Part shown: positions 18,819 to 28,340 of the stretch, in pieces
Layout of the letters: the number at the start of each line of letters is the position of its first letter
Numbering within the stretch: position 1 is the first letter of the stretch
Assembly: GCA_002470825.1 (NCBI GenBank)
Contig: DKOR01000023.1
Location: forward strand, 2,155-66,154
DNA from: Thiotrichaceae bacterium UBA7357
GTDB taxonomy: Bacteria; Pseudomonadota; Gammaproteobacteria; Eutrophobiales; Eutrophobiaceae
Direction of reading: 5' to 3'
Length of the DNA stretch: 64,000 nucleotides
Made by a program: the position numbers and the translations under genes
The notes under the pieces: generated by a model
The model's database searches: none
Told to the model about the DNA's origin: nothing
The model's input: the letters and a program-made list of their open reading frames with translations, nothing else

Positions 18819-21560
18819 ATGTCTGAAAATACAATGGTCCTTATTGATGGTTCCTATTATTTATTTCGTGCTTACCACGCTATAAAAAATCTAGCCAATG
18901 CTAAGGGCGAACCAACTAATGCTATTTATGGCGTCGTCAACATGATGCAAAAGCATTTAACCGAGGGTGGGCCTGATTACTTTGCCATTATTTTTGATGC
19001 TCCAGGAAAAACTTTTCGTAGCAATCTTTACGCAGACTATAAAACGAACCGGCCACCCATGCCAGACGACCTTATTTGTCAAATTAAGCCTTTACATGAT
19101 CTAATCCGTGCCATGGGGGTCCCGCTTTTAATGGTTGATGGCGTTGAAGCTGATGACGTGATTGCTACTTTGTCAAGACAAGCGGCTAACAATGATATTA
19201 AAACTATTGTTTCTACCGGTGATAAAGACCTAGCCCAAATGGTCAACGATAATATTCATTTGATCAACACAATGAACGATGTCTACCTGGACCCTGCTGG
19301 TGTTGAAAAAAAGTTTGGAGTTCGTCCAGAACAAATAATCGATTATCTATCACTAATGGGCGATGCCACCGATAATGTGCCAGGTGTGCCTAAAGTTGGA
19401 CCAAAGACTGCTGTAAAGTGGTTAAACCAATATGGATCTCTAAATGAAGTTATTGCCCATGCCGACGAAATAAAAGGTAAGGTCGGTGAAAATCTTAGGA
19501 AATTCATCCCGCAATTACCGTTAAGTCGAGAACTCGTGACGCTTAAGTATGATGTTGAGTTAGATTTTACACCTGAAGAATTAGTCATAAGCGCACCGAA
19601 TAATTCTATCTTGAGAAAAATGTATGAACGTTGGAATTTTCAAAGTTGGCTTTCTCAACTTGAAAATAATGATAAAAAGCAGTCTGTAAAAGAACTCCCT
19701 CAATCAATCAAAACAGAGTCAACACTAACGACAGATGCAAGAAATAAAGTTAAGACTAAATACGAGACGATATTATCAACGGAACAATTGGATCAATGGT
19801 TATTAAGACTAGAGGCTGCTGCATTAATTTCTATTGACACTGAAACAACCAGTCTGAACTACATGCAAGCTGAAATCGTAGGCGTCTCTTTTGCTGTCGC
19901 TGAAAATCACGCGGCTTATGTTCCGCTTCAACATGATTATGCTGGCGCACCAGAGCAACTGCCATTTGGCAAAACGTTGGAAAAGCTTAAACCAATACTC
20001 GAAAATAAAAATATAAAAAAAATAGGCCAGAATTTAAAATATGATATTGAAGTCTTTGCTAATTATGGCATCACGATGCATGGAATAGAACATGACACCA
20101 TGTTGGCTTCGTACGTCGTAAACAGTACAGCCAATCGTCATGACATGGACACGCTAGCATTAAATTATTTAAACATTGAGACTATTCATTATGAAGATGT
20201 TGCTGGGAAAGGCGCTAAACAGATCCCTTTTAACCAGGTCAACATAGAAGTCGCTGCTCCCTATGCCGCTGAAGATGCTAATATCGTTTTAAAACTCCAT
20301 CATGTTTTAAGTTCTGATCTCAATCAACATACAGAACTTAGGCACGTCTATAACAATATTGAAATACCACTAATAACGGTACTAGCGAGAGTTGAACGTA
20401 ATGGCGTAGTCATAGATTCAGATATGTTGCTGCAACAAGCGCATGACTTAACTAGACGCATGCAAGAGATTGAGATCGAAGCACATAATCAGGCCGGAGA
20501 GACGTTTAATATTAGTTCACCAAAACAAATACAAACTGTTTTGTATGAAAAGATGGAGCTCCCGATACTAGCAAAAACACCGAAGGGACAGCCATCAACA
20601 GCCGAAGCTGTATTACAGGAGTTGGCCGAAGATTATAAGCTGCCTCGGTTAATTCTGGATTATCGAAGCATGAGTAAACTCTGTTCGACCTACACTGATA
20701 AATTACCACAAATGGTAAATCCTAAATCCGGACGCGTTCACACCTCATATCATCAAGCTGTAACAGCGACCGGCAGGCTCTCTTCATCCAACCCAAACTT
20801 ACAAAATATCCCGGTCCGCACGCCAGAGGGCAGAAAGATTAGACAAGCGTTTATCGCACCAGCTGGCTACACCATGGTTGCCGCTGATTATTCACAAATT
20901 GAATTACGCATTATGGCACACCTGTCTGGCGACAAGGGTTTGCTCGATGCTTTTGAGAAAGGCCAAGACATACACAAGACCACAGCTGCTGAAGTATTTT
21001 CTGTGGATATCAATAAAGTTGATAATGATCAACGTCGCGCTGCCAAAGCGATTAACTTTGGTTTGATCTACGGCATGTCAGCATTTGGACTTGCCAAACA
21101 ACTTGGTGTTAGTCGAACGGAGGCTCAACAATATGTTGAGCTCTATTTCAGTCGTTACCCCGGGGTTAAGGATTTTATGGATAACACGCGGGAAAAGGCC
21201 AAGGAAGATGGTTTTGTTGAAACTGTGTACCAACGGCGGCTATATTTGCCGGAAATCAATTCTCGAAATGCGGCACGGCGACAATATGCTGAAAGAACAG
21301 CAATTAATGCCCCAATGCAAGGCACGGCAGCCGACATTATAAAGCTTGCTATGATCAACATAGATGGTTGGTTAAAACAGTCGCCTATAGACGCAATAAT
21401 GATTATGCAGGTTCATGACGAATTAGTTTTTGAAGTAGCAAACAATGAGCTTGAGCCCTTTATCAATGAAATTAATACCCGGATGTCAAAGAACGAGTTA
21501 CTAAACGTAACGCTAGAAGTCGATATCGGCTATGGGGATAATTGGGATGAGGCACATTAA
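18819..21560 (+). CDS. polA: DNA polymerase I
   Basis: PolA fills gaps and removes RNA primers during replication and repair. The 913 residues cover three domains: a 5'-3' exonuclease (about 1-290, with DGSYYLFRAYHA and GDKDLAQMV), a 3'-5' proofreading exonuclease (about 320-510, with catalytic ISIDTETTSL, KYDIEVF and AAEDANIV intact), and the polymerase (about 520-913, with VAADYSQIELRI, the O-helix RRAAKAINFGLIYG and QVHDELVFEV). It is slightly shorter than E. coli PolA (928). It diverges from the DUF2782 gene. Confidence 0.98.
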   Translation: MSENTMVLIDGSYYLFRAYHAIKNLANAKGEPTNAIYGVVNMMQKHLTEGGPDYFAIIFDAPGKTFRSNLYADYKTNRPPMPDDLICQIKPLHDLIRAMGVPLLMVDGVEADDVIATLSRQAANNDIKTIVSTGDKDLAQMVNDNIHLINTMNDVYLDPAGVEKKFGVRPEQIIDYLSLMGDATDNVPGVPKVGPKTAVKWLNQYGSLNEVIAHADEIKGKVGENLRKFIPQLPLSRELVTLKYDVELDFTPEELVISAPNNSILRKMYERWNFQSWLSQLENNDKKQSVKELPQSIKTESTLTTDARNKVKTKYETILSTEQLDQWLLRLEAAALISIDTETTSLNYMQAEIVGVSFAVAENHAAYVPLQHDYAGAPEQLPFGKTLEKLKPILENKNIKKIGQNLKYDIEVFANYGITMHGIEHDTMLASYVVNSTANRHDMDTLALNYLNIETIHYEDVAGKGAKQIPFNQVNIEVAAPYAAEDANIVLKLHHVLSSDLNQHTELRHVYNNIEIPLITVLARVERNGVVIDSDMLLQQAHDLTRRMQEIEIEAHNQAGETFNISSPKQIQTVLYEKMELPILAKTPKGQPSTAEAVLQELAEDYKLPRLILDYRSMSKLCSTYTDKLPQMVNPKSGRVHTSYHQAVTATGRLSSSNPNLQNIPVRTPEGRKIRQAFIAPAGYTMVAADYSQIELRIMAHLSGDKGLLDAFEKGQDIHKTTAAEVFSVDINKVDNDQRRAAKAINFGLIYGMSAFGLAKQLGVSRTEAQQYVELYFSRYPGVKDFMDNTREKAKEDGFVETVYQRRLYLPEINSRNAARRQYAERTAINAPMQGTAADIIKLAMINIDGWLKQSPIDAIMIMQVHDELVFEVANNELEPFINEINTRMSKNELLNVTLEVDIGYGDNWDEAH

Positions 21561-21726
21561 AAGCAAGATCAAACACTTTATTTTATAACAGTTATCATCT
21601 TATAATCCTTATCATGAAATTCGTGCTTATATGCTAGTATGATTATAAAAATATATATTTTTAAATAATTACTTAAAATAAACCCTTCAGATTACGACTC
21701 GTCGATTTTCATCGAATCAACTTATT

Positions 21727-22476
21727 ATGTTAATTATCCCCGCCATAGACATTAAAAACGGAAAATGTGTTCGTCTAAATCAAGGGCAGATGGACCAAGA
21801 AACTATATATTCTGATGATCCAGTAGCGATGGCCAACAAATGGGTCGAGAAGGGTGCAAGACGGTTGCATATTGTTGATCTTGATGGTGCCGTTCACGGG
21901 GTCCCGAGGAATGCTGGTGTTATTCATGCTATGGTTGAGGCACATCCAGACATCCCTGTTCAGGTAGGTGGGGGGATTCGTGACGAAGACACAATTCAGA
22001 CTTATTTAGATGCAGGTGTCTCTTATGTAATAATAGGTACTCGTGCAGTAACAACGCCGCATTTTGTATCTGATGTTTGTCTTGAATTTCCAGGTCATAT
22101 TATCGTCGGACTTGATGCAAAAAATGGAAAACTAGCTACTAATGGTTGGTCAAAACTATCCCACCACGATGTAAACGATATGGCTCGACGATTCGAAAAC
22201 GATGGCGTTACTGAAATCATATTTACCGATATTGGCCGTGACGGCATGCTCAATAATGTAAATATTAAAGAGACTATAAGGCTTTGTAGTAACATCACCA
22301 TTCCTGTGATTGCCTCTGGCGGAGTCAGTAATCTGAAAGACATCCGCGCACTGTGTGAAGTTGAAGAGGAAGGCATCTTTGGTGTTATTACCGGGCGAGC
22401 AATCTATGAAGGCACTCTTAATTTGACAGAAGCACAGCAATTAGCAGACAAACTCTGTCTCGACAAACCAAATTAA
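21727..22476 (+). CDS. hisA: ProFAR isomerase (HisA)
   Basis: HisA isomerises ProFAR to PRFAR in histidine synthesis. The 249-residue half-repeated TIM barrel shows AIDIKNGKCVRL at the N-terminus with the catalytic aspartate, IVDLDGAVHG, VQVGGGIRD and the second half-barrel FTDIGRDGML with the other catalytic aspartate. It is first in hisA-F-I-E and its stop overlaps the hisF start by one base (TAATG). A small AT-rich leader of 166 bases separates it from polA. Confidence 0.97.
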   Translation: MLIIPAIDIKNGKCVRLNQGQMDQETIYSDDPVAMANKWVEKGARRLHIVDLDGAVHGVPRNAGVIHAMVEAHPDIPVQVGGGIRDEDTIQTYLDAGVSYVIIGTRAVTTPHFVSDVCLEFPGHIIVGLDAKNGKLATNGWSKLSHHDVNDMARRFENDGVTEIIFTDIGRDGMLNNVNIKETIRLCSNITIPVIASGGVSNLKDIRALCEVEEEGIFGVITGRAIYEGTLNLTEAQQLADKLCLDKPN

Positions 22477-23249
22477 TGGGCCTAGCAAAACGCATCATAC
22501 CTTGTCTTGATATTGACAATGGCCGGGTAGTTAAAGGCGTTCAGTTTCTTAATATCCGCGATGCGGGCGATCCTGTTGAGGTAGCCAAACGCTATGACCT
22601 TCAGGGCGCTGATGAAATCACTTTTCTCGACATTACCGCAAGTAGCGATGGCCGTGACAATATGGTGCATGTTGTTGAAAAGGTGGCTAGTCAGGTCTTT
22701 ATTCCTTTAACAGTGGGTGGCGGCATTCGTACTGTTGATGATATCAAACGCATGCTTATCGCTGGAGCTGACAAAGTCAGTATAAACACAGCAGCTGTAA
22801 ATAGTGCTGAGTTTGTGCAGCGAGCAGCAACACGGTTTGGGTCACAGTGTATCGTTGTCGCAATAGACGCTAAACGAGTTTACACAAGGACTTATAACAG
22901 TCGTTGGGAAGTTTTCACTCATGGTGGGCGCAAACCAACTCAAATAGATGTGGTGGATTGGGCCATAAAAATGGCAGAATATGGGGCCGGAGAGATCTTG
23001 TTAACTAGTATGGACCGAGATGGTACTAGAGATGGTTTTGATATCGAGCTAACCAAGAAGGTCAGTGATGCTGTCAATATTCCTGTAATTGCCTCTGGTG
23101 GAGTAGGAAATCTGGAACATCTGGCTGATGGCATACTCTACGGCAAGGCGAATGCTGTTCTCGCTGCCAGTATCTTTCATTTTGGCGAGCATACTGTTGC
23201 TGAAGCCAAAGAATGTATGTCGAAGAGAAATATTGAGGTCCGTCTGTAA
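22476..23249 (+). CDS. hisF: Imidazole glycerol phosphate synthase, cyclase subunit
   Basis: HisF uses ammonia from HisH to convert PRFAR to imidazole glycerol phosphate and AICAR. The 257-residue TIM barrel has IIPCLDIDNGRVVKGV with the first catalytic aspartate (D12), PLTVGGGIRTVDD, and VVAIDAKRV with the second. It is translationally coupled to hisA. Its glutaminase partner hisH is in a separate minus-strand operon near 12.4-13.1 kb. Confidence 0.97.
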   Translation: MGLAKRIIPCLDIDNGRVVKGVQFLNIRDAGDPVEVAKRYDLQGADEITFLDITASSDGRDNMVHVVEKVASQVFIPLTVGGGIRTVDDIKRMLIAGADKVSINTAAVNSAEFVQRAATRFGSQCIVVAIDAKRVYTRTYNSRWEVFTHGGRKPTQIDVVDWAIKMAEYGAGEILLTSMDRDGTRDGFDIELTKKVSDAVNIPVIASGGVGNLEHLADGILYGKANAVLAASIFHFGEHTVAEAKECMSKRNIEVRL

Positions 23250-23266
23250 CAATTACGGTATTAAGC

Positions 23267-23650
23267 ATGATTTTATGGCTAGACAAGATTAAATGGAATG
23301 ATGATGGATTGGTCCCTGTAGTAGTACAGGAGGCTGGGACACTTCAAGTACTTATGCATGCCTGGATGAATCGCGACTCGTTAGAAAAAACCATTGATAG
23401 TGGCAAAGCAACTTATTGGTCACGATCTCGTCAATCACTCTGGACGAAAGGAGAGTCCTCCGGCCACTATCAAGACGTTGAATCGATACAACTAGATTGT
23501 GATTTTGACACGTTATTGATCACTGTCAAACAAGAAGGTGGTATTGCCTGTCATACCGGCAGACACCATTGCTTTTTTATGTCACTTGCTGATAAAGAGT
23601 GGCAAACGACCGAAGACATATTAAAAAACCCGCAAGATATCTATAAATAG
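23267..23650 (+). CDS. hisI: Phosphoribosyl-AMP cyclohydrolase
   Basis: HisI opens the purine ring of phosphoribosyl-AMP in histidine synthesis. The 127-residue protein has MHAWMNRDSLEKT, TYWSRSRQSLWTKG, the metal-binding LDCDFDTLL and the zinc-ligand region ACHTGRHHCF. It is separate from hisE, unlike the fused HisIE of E. coli. It lies 17 bases after hisF and 10 bases before hisE. Confidence 0.96.
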   Translation: MILWLDKIKWNDDGLVPVVVQEAGTLQVLMHAWMNRDSLEKTIDSGKATYWSRSRQSLWTKGESSGHYQDVESIQLDCDFDTLLITVKQEGGIACHTGRHHCFFMSLADKEWQTTEDILKNPQDIYK

Positions 23651-23660
23651 CAGACCAAAA

Positions 23661-23981
23661 ATGAAACGAGACATCCTTAATTCGCTCTCAGAAATACTGG
23701 ATCAACGTAAACAGGCCAGTCCTGACGAGTCGTACACCGCCAAGTTGTTCAATGACGGGAGCGATAGCATCCTAAAAAAGGTTGGCGAAGAAGCGACTGA
23801 GGCTATAATTGCGTCTAAATCAGGCGATAATGGCGCTATAATTCATGAAGTTGCCGACTTGTGGTTCCATACCCTTGTGCTGCTAAAGTATCATGGCCTG
23901 GATCATTCAGATGTACTCAATGAGCTTGAGTCTCGTTTTGGTTTGTCCGGCTTAGACGAAAAAGCCAATCGTAAAAATTAA
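23661..23981 (+). CDS. hisE: Phosphoribosyl-ATP pyrophosphatase
   Basis: HisE removes pyrophosphate from phosphoribosyl-ATP. The 106-residue all-helical protein has the MazG-like metal-binding motif KKVGEEATEAIIAS and EVADLWFHTLVLL. It closes the hisA-F-I-E block and is followed after about 90 bases by tatA. In many gammaproteobacteria hisE-tatABC adjacency is conserved, so the orientation is as expected. Confidence 0.96.
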   Translation: MKRDILNSLSEILDQRKQASPDESYTAKLFNDGSDSILKKVGEEATEAIIASKSGDNGAIIHEVADLWFHTLVLLKYHGLDHSDVLNELESRFGLSGLDEKANRKN

Positions 23982-24074
23982 TCATAAGCAAGATGCCTAA
24001 TCAAACTTGATTGTCAGTTTAAATTCGGGTCAACTGTCATCTAATACACTATCACTTGTTTGGAGATAATAGAT

Positions 24075-24311
24075 ATGGGCTTTGGCATCACAGAATTATT
24101 GATAATTCTATTAATTGTTGCGCTTCTATTTGGCACTAAAAAACTACGTAATATGGGTGGTGATTTGGGCAGCGCTCTGAAAAGTTTTAGAAGCGCCGTA
24201 AAAGAGCCATCGAATAAAGATGAGACTGTAGAAGTCTCAGAAAAGTCTTCGCAAGGACAAGTTATAGAAGGTAAAGTTGAATCACAAACTGATGACCCTA
24301 CTAAACGCTGA
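24075..24311 (+). CDS. tatA: Sec-independent protein translocase subunit TatA
   Basis: TatA oligomers form the pore for folded proteins carrying twin-arginine signals. The 78-residue product has one N-terminal membrane helix (ITELLIILLIVALLFG), an FGTKKLRNMGGDLGSALKSF amphipathic helix with the usual hinge, and an acidic tail. A TTG at 24060 is in frame, but it overlaps the GGAG ribosome binding site that serves the ATG at 24075, which I take as the start. MsrB at 57 kb in this window carries a likely Tat signal. Confidence 0.95.
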   Translation: MGFGITELLIILLIVALLFGTKKLRNMGGDLGSALKSFRSAVKEPSNKDETVEVSEKSSQGQVIEGKVESQTDDPTKR

Positions 24312-24336
24312 GTAATCTCTTACAGGCGATTTCAAT

Positions 24337-24618
24337 ATGTTTGATATCGGTTTTTGGGAACTTACTATCATTGCCATTATCGGTTTGATTGTGATCGGCC
24401 CAGAACGATTACCTAAGTTTGCTCATGATGCAGGAAGCTTTATAAATAAAATTCGCAATTTTGTTCATAATGCTAAGGATGAGCTCGAAAAAGAACTTCA
24501 GTTAAAACAATTAAATGAACTCGAAAAAGACATCAATCATATTGACGACCTTATGAAACAAGCGCCAGATCGCATCATTTTAGGAAAACCTGATGACGAC
24601 AAACGAACAGACAAATAA
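24337..24618 (+). CDS. tatB: Sec-independent protein translocase subunit TatB
   Basis: TatB joins TatC in the receptor for twin-arginine signals. The 93-residue product begins MFDIGFWELTIIAIIGLIVI, a membrane helix with the conserved glutamate, followed by GPERLPKFAHDAG and a charged amphipathic helix. It is shorter than E. coli TatB (171 residues) because the C-terminal tail is reduced, which is common. It lies 25 bases after tatA. Confidence 0.94.
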   Translation: MFDIGFWELTIIAIIGLIVIGPERLPKFAHDAGSFINKIRNFVHNAKDELEKELQLKQLNELEKDINHIDDLMKQAPDRIILGKPDDDKRTDK

Positions 24619-24636
24619 ACACATGACATTAGTGTC

Positions 24637-25392
24637 ATGACAGATGTTAACTCAGATATTGAACAACCATTAATCTCGCATCTAATTGAGTTAAGGGCTT
24701 GTGCGCTGCATTCCACTATTTGTGTTTTTGTCATACTGATAATTTTACTGCCCTTTTCAAACCAGATATACGCTTATATAGCAACACCATTAATAGCTGA
24801 GCTGCCTAAAGGAAGCCACATGATAGCTACCGAAGTAGCATCACCTTTTTTTGCTCCTTTTAAGTTAACTTTGTTCTTTGCTATTTTCATAACAGTTCCC
24901 TACATACTTTATCAAGCTTGGGCTTTCATTTCTCCGGGCCTTTATGCGAATGAAAAAAAATTCACCGTACCTTTGCTGATCAGCAGCAGTCTACTCTTTT
25001 ATATCGGAGTAGCTTTCGCTTACTACATAGTTTTTCCTATGTTGTTCTCTTTTCTAACGGTAAGTGCTCCCAAAGGAGTTCAAGTAATGACGGACATAAA
25101 TCATTATCTAAATTTTGTTATTAAGCTTTTCTTTGCTTTTGGTATTTCTTTTGAAATTCCAGTTGCCACATTCTTATTAGTCAGGAGTGGTTTTACTACC
25201 GTTAAAAAACTCTCGGCTAATCGCCCTTATATAATTGTCTTAGCATTCTTAATTGGAATGCTACTAACTCCGCCAGATATAATTTCACAAATTTTATTGG
25301 CAGTACCAATCTGGTTATTATTTGAGGTTGGCCTTATCCTTACTCATCACTATGAAAATAAAACAAGTGTCACATATAAGCCAGGCGATTAA
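24637..25392 (+). CDS. tatC: Sec-independent protein translocase subunit TatC
   Basis: TatC is the six-helix core that recognises the twin-arginine motif. The 251-residue protein shows the N-terminal signature region (PLISHLIELRACALHSTI), in which family members bind the signal, the FAPFKLTLFFAIFITVPYILYQ region, and PDIISQILLAVPIWLLFE near the end. It is the last gene of the tatABC unit and is convergent with the rhodanese gene. Confidence 0.96.
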   Translation: MTDVNSDIEQPLISHLIELRACALHSTICVFVILIILLPFSNQIYAYIATPLIAELPKGSHMIATEVASPFFAPFKLTLFFAIFITVPYILYQAWAFISPGLYANEKKFTVPLLISSSLLFYIGVAFAYYIVFPMLFSFLTVSAPKGVQVMTDINHYLNFVIKLFFAFGISFEIPVATFLLVRSGFTTVKKLSANRPYIIVLAFLIGMLLTPPDIISQILLAVPIWLLFEVGLILTHHYENKTSVTYKPGD

Positions 25393-25575
25393 ATAGATTC
25401 AGTGCTTAAACGGAGGGAGTACCTGTTTAGCCTGTCCTACCTATTTTCTCATATTTAGTTCTAATAATGGTCTATAAGTCAATACTAATAAAACTTATTT
25501 TTTATTAAAAAACTAAATAAACGCAATAATTAAATATGCTACGTATATTTCGAATTCCAAAAAAGTTGAAAAACA

Positions 25576-25992
25576 TCATGATTGCTCCCAAGGCAAGCCT
25601 TGAAAACGCCACCCATTGACAGTGTTTCTATGCCCGTTTTTATCCTTGTCTCCTTCAAAACCATTAATTATATTAGAAACGTTCGTAAATCCATCTTTGA
25701 TCAAAATTTCACCCGCTAGCTTTGAGCGCTGACCACTTCGACAAACTACGAATAGAGGAATATCGTGTAATTGATTACCATCGAATAAGTATTCAACTAA
25801 AGATTCTCGTGCCTGTTCAATAAACCTTAGCTGTATGTCCCAGTCAGGGGGTTCCTTGATAGGAACGTTTATGGCATTGAGCGGATGACCGACAAAGGTG
25901 TATTCAATAGAGCTTCTGACATCCATTAATAATGCACCACTTTTCTGTTGTAGTATTTTATAGGCTCCTTGCGGATTGATATTTTTAAGCAT
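25576..25992 (-). CDS. Single-domain rhodanese-like protein
   Basis: A 138-residue rhodanese (sulfurtransferase) domain without other domains. It shows the typical DVRSSIEYTFVGHPLNAINVP region and the active-site loop CRSGQRS, whose cysteine would carry persulfide sulfur. No signal peptide is visible, so it is probably cytoplasmic. The acceptor is unknown. It is isolated between tatC and ilvE. Confidence 0.87.
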   Translation of the reverse strand: MLKNINPQGAYKILQQKSGALLMDVRSSIEYTFVGHPLNAINVPIKEPPDWDIQLRFIEQARESLVEYLFDGNQLHDIPLFVVCRSGQRSKLAGEILIKDGFTNVSNIINGFEGDKDKNGHRNTVNGWRFQGLPWEQS

Positions 25993-26192
25993 CAGGAATA
26001 ACCTTTATTTGTTTATATTGGAACACAAGCTATAAATAACAGCATAAGTCAATCTGGAAAGGATTACTAAGTCAAATTTTCTTAATCGATAAGTCAAAGA
26101 TTTATTGATTGCGATTGACTGGCGCATTACCATTAGATAGCTTGATAAGAAGAATATTTAAAAGTATCAATTAAAACTTTCGGTAGAAACTA

Positions 26193-27113
26193 ATGAGTAT
26201 GGATGATCGTGACGGCGTAATTTGGTTAGATGGGAAATTTGTGCCCTGGAGAGAAGCAAAAACCCATGTGTTAACACACACCCTTCATTACGGAATGGGC
26301 GTGTTTGAGGGTATTCGAGCGTATGAAACAGACACGGGGACAGCTATCTTTAGATTAGAAGACCATACAAATAGACTGTTTGATTCTGCACATATATTGA
26401 AAATGTCGATGCCTTACGATAAAGAGGTCATTAATAAAGCATGCCTTGATTCTGTTAAAAATAATAATTTGGAGTCTGCATACATACGCCCAATGTGTTT
26501 TTATGGATCCGAAGGCATGGGGTTAAGGGCTGATAATCTTAAGGTTCATGTCATGGTTGCTGCTTGGGCTTGGGGCTCTTATCTTGGTAATGAGGGAATA
26601 GAGAAGGGAATTCGAATAAAAACTTCCTCTTTCACTCGGCACCATGTCAATATAACTATGTGCAAGGCAAAAGCTAATGGTAATTACATGAATTCAATGC
26701 TTGCTTTACAGGAAGCTATTGCTGATGGTTATGATGAGGCGCTTTTATTAGACAGTGAAGGTTATGTAGCAGAAGGAAGTGGTGAAAATGTGTTCATAGT
26801 TAGAAACGGGATAATTTACACCCCAGACCTTACATCTGCTTTAGAAGGTATAACGCGTGAGACTATTATACAGTTTGCAAAAGAAAATAATGTCCTCGTG
26901 AAAGAAAAGAGAATAACTCGTGATGAAGTGTATATTGCTGATGAAGCGTTTTTTACCGGAACTGCTGCTGAAGTTACTCCAATCAGAGAACTGGACAATC
27001 GTCAAATTGGCGATGGCTCAAAAGGCCCCATTACTACGAAATTACAAAATAAATATTTTGATTGTGTAAAAGGAAAACTGACAGAATATCAAAATTGGTT
27101 GAGTTATATATAA
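26193..27113 (+). CDS. ilvE: Branched-chain amino acid aminotransferase
   Basis: IlvE transaminates the final step of valine, leucine and isoleucine synthesis. The 306-residue class IV PLP enzyme opens DGVIWLDGKFVPWREAK, then shows HYGMGVFEGIRAYE, the PLP lysine in CKAKANGNYMNS and EGSGENVFIV, with GITRETIIQ near the C-terminus. IlvE followed by a zf-CHCC gene and then envelope-sugar genes is a familiar gammaproteobacterial order. Confidence 0.95.
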   Translation: MSMDDRDGVIWLDGKFVPWREAKTHVLTHTLHYGMGVFEGIRAYETDTGTAIFRLEDHTNRLFDSAHILKMSMPYDKEVINKACLDSVKNNNLESAYIRPMCFYGSEGMGLRADNLKVHVMVAAWAWGSYLGNEGIEKGIRIKTSSFTRHHVNITMCKAKANGNYMNSMLALQEAIADGYDEALLLDSEGYVAEGSGENVFIVRNGIIYTPDLTSALEGITRETIIQFAKENNVLVKEKRITRDEVYIADEAFFTGTAAEVTPIRELDNRQIGDGSKGPITTKLQNKYFDCVKGKLTEYQNWLSYI

Positions 27114-27124
27114 CGAGGCATGCT

Positions 27125-27328
27125 ATGAGTAAATTAATACAAGAAACAACATCAGTTTCTATCAGTAATGAATCTGTGTTTTACATAAATAAAAACCAAT
27201 TACCATTACATTGTCCTTTACCTGAAATGACATTATGGAACCAGCATCCCCGAGTGTTTTTGCCTATTGAAGATACTGGAAAATCAAAATGTCCTTATTG
27301 CAGCACAGAGTATATTCTTGAAAAGTAA
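27125..27328 (+). CDS. zf-CHCC family zinc-finger protein
   Basis: A 67-residue protein whose C-terminal half is the zf-CHCC motif LHCPLP, then NQHPRVFLP and CPYCSTEYIL, giving one Cys, one His and two Cys ligands, as in the zinc domain of mitochondrial complex I subunit NDUFS6. The true start is the ATG at 27125 (MSKLIQ), 11 bases after the ilvE stop. In bacteria it often accompanies ilvE and LPS-core genes; its role is unknown. Confidence 0.9.
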   Translation: MSKLIQETTSVSISNESVFYINKNQLPLHCPLPEMTLWNQHPRVFLPIEDTGKSKCPYCSTEYILEK

Positions 27329-27350
27329 TTAATACATAAACTAGTTTTAT

Positions 27351-28259
27351 ATGACTTTTAATATCTGGCGCCTCAGCGATGGTAAGTCTGGTCATGAATC
27401 TCAAAGCATTGGATTATGTAGTGCCATTCAAAAAATACGAACCTGCAGACGCTTTGATATACCTGTTCAAAATAAAAGAAATTGCTTAAGAAATTTATTT
27501 TTTAAAACTTATCCCCAGGGCAAACATCTTCCAGATCCAACACTTATCATAGGTGCAGGACATAGTACTCATCTTTCTATGCTAGCAGCGCAGCGTGCCC
27601 GAAAAGGTTATACGGTTGTCTTGATGAAACCGAGCTTGCCTATCTCTTTTTTTGATTTCTGCTTAATAGCAAAACATGACCATATTTCTGACAAAAATAA
27701 TGTCATCGTGACCAAAGGCGCATTAAACCCAGTTCAATTTAACAAAAAAAAAGTTGATGGCTCTGGTTTATTTATGATTGGAGGACTGTCTAAAGATTAT
27801 CATTGGAGTAATAGTTCAATCATAGAACAAATTATTACAATAATTGCTAACAATCCTGATATCAACTGGACTATTGCTGATTCTATGCGAACACCACAAA
27901 CTTTTCTAGATGAGGTGAACAGACAGACTGGTGAAAATATAAAAATATTACGATGTTCCGAAACTAGTAGCGCTGAGATTCATAAACTTATTTATAATAC
28001 TAAAAATGTCTGGGTAACTAGAGATAGTATTTCTATGATTTACGAATCCCTTTCTTCCGGTGCCGCTGTTGGCCTAATTGACCTCCCGCAGAATAAAGAT
28101 GGCAGGACACATAAAAGTATAAACTCCCTTATTAAAGAAGGACATTTGACATTATTAAGTAGAGAAAATACAACACTCAAGTTAACATCAAACCCGCCTA
28201 TTTTCAATGAAGCACATCGCTGTGCTGAAATATTGCTAAATCGTGGAATATTAAAATAA
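27351..28259 (+). CDS. ELM1-family (DUF1022) protein, possible glycosyltransferase-like
   Basis: A 302-residue member of the mitochondrial-fission ELM1 family, called from WRLSDGKSGHESQSIGL at the N-terminus, DPTLIIGAGHSTHL, FMIGGLSKDYHW and WVTRDSISMIYESLSSGAAVGLI, which resembles the UDP-sugar binding half of a GT-B glycosyltransferase. Bacterial homologues often lie in LPS-core loci, as here. A function in envelope sugar assembly is inferred from context; the name comes from the plant homologue and says little about bacteria. Confidence 0.85.
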   Translation: MTFNIWRLSDGKSGHESQSIGLCSAIQKIRTCRRFDIPVQNKRNCLRNLFFKTYPQGKHLPDPTLIIGAGHSTHLSMLAAQRARKGYTVVLMKPSLPISFFDFCLIAKHDHISDKNNVIVTKGALNPVQFNKKKVDGSGLFMIGGLSKDYHWSNSSIIEQIITIIANNPDINWTIADSMRTPQTFLDEVNRQTGENIKILRCSETSSAEIHKLIYNTKNVWVTRDSISMIYESLSSGAAVGLIDLPQNKDGRTHKSINSLIKEGHLTLLSRENTTLKLTSNPPIFNEAHRCAEILLNRGILK

Positions 28260-28340
28260 TTTTTTAATCACTAAATTATCTTAAGCATTTGAATTGATAT
28301 TAATTAGAACGTCCATTTTGTAAAAAATATACATTGAAGA

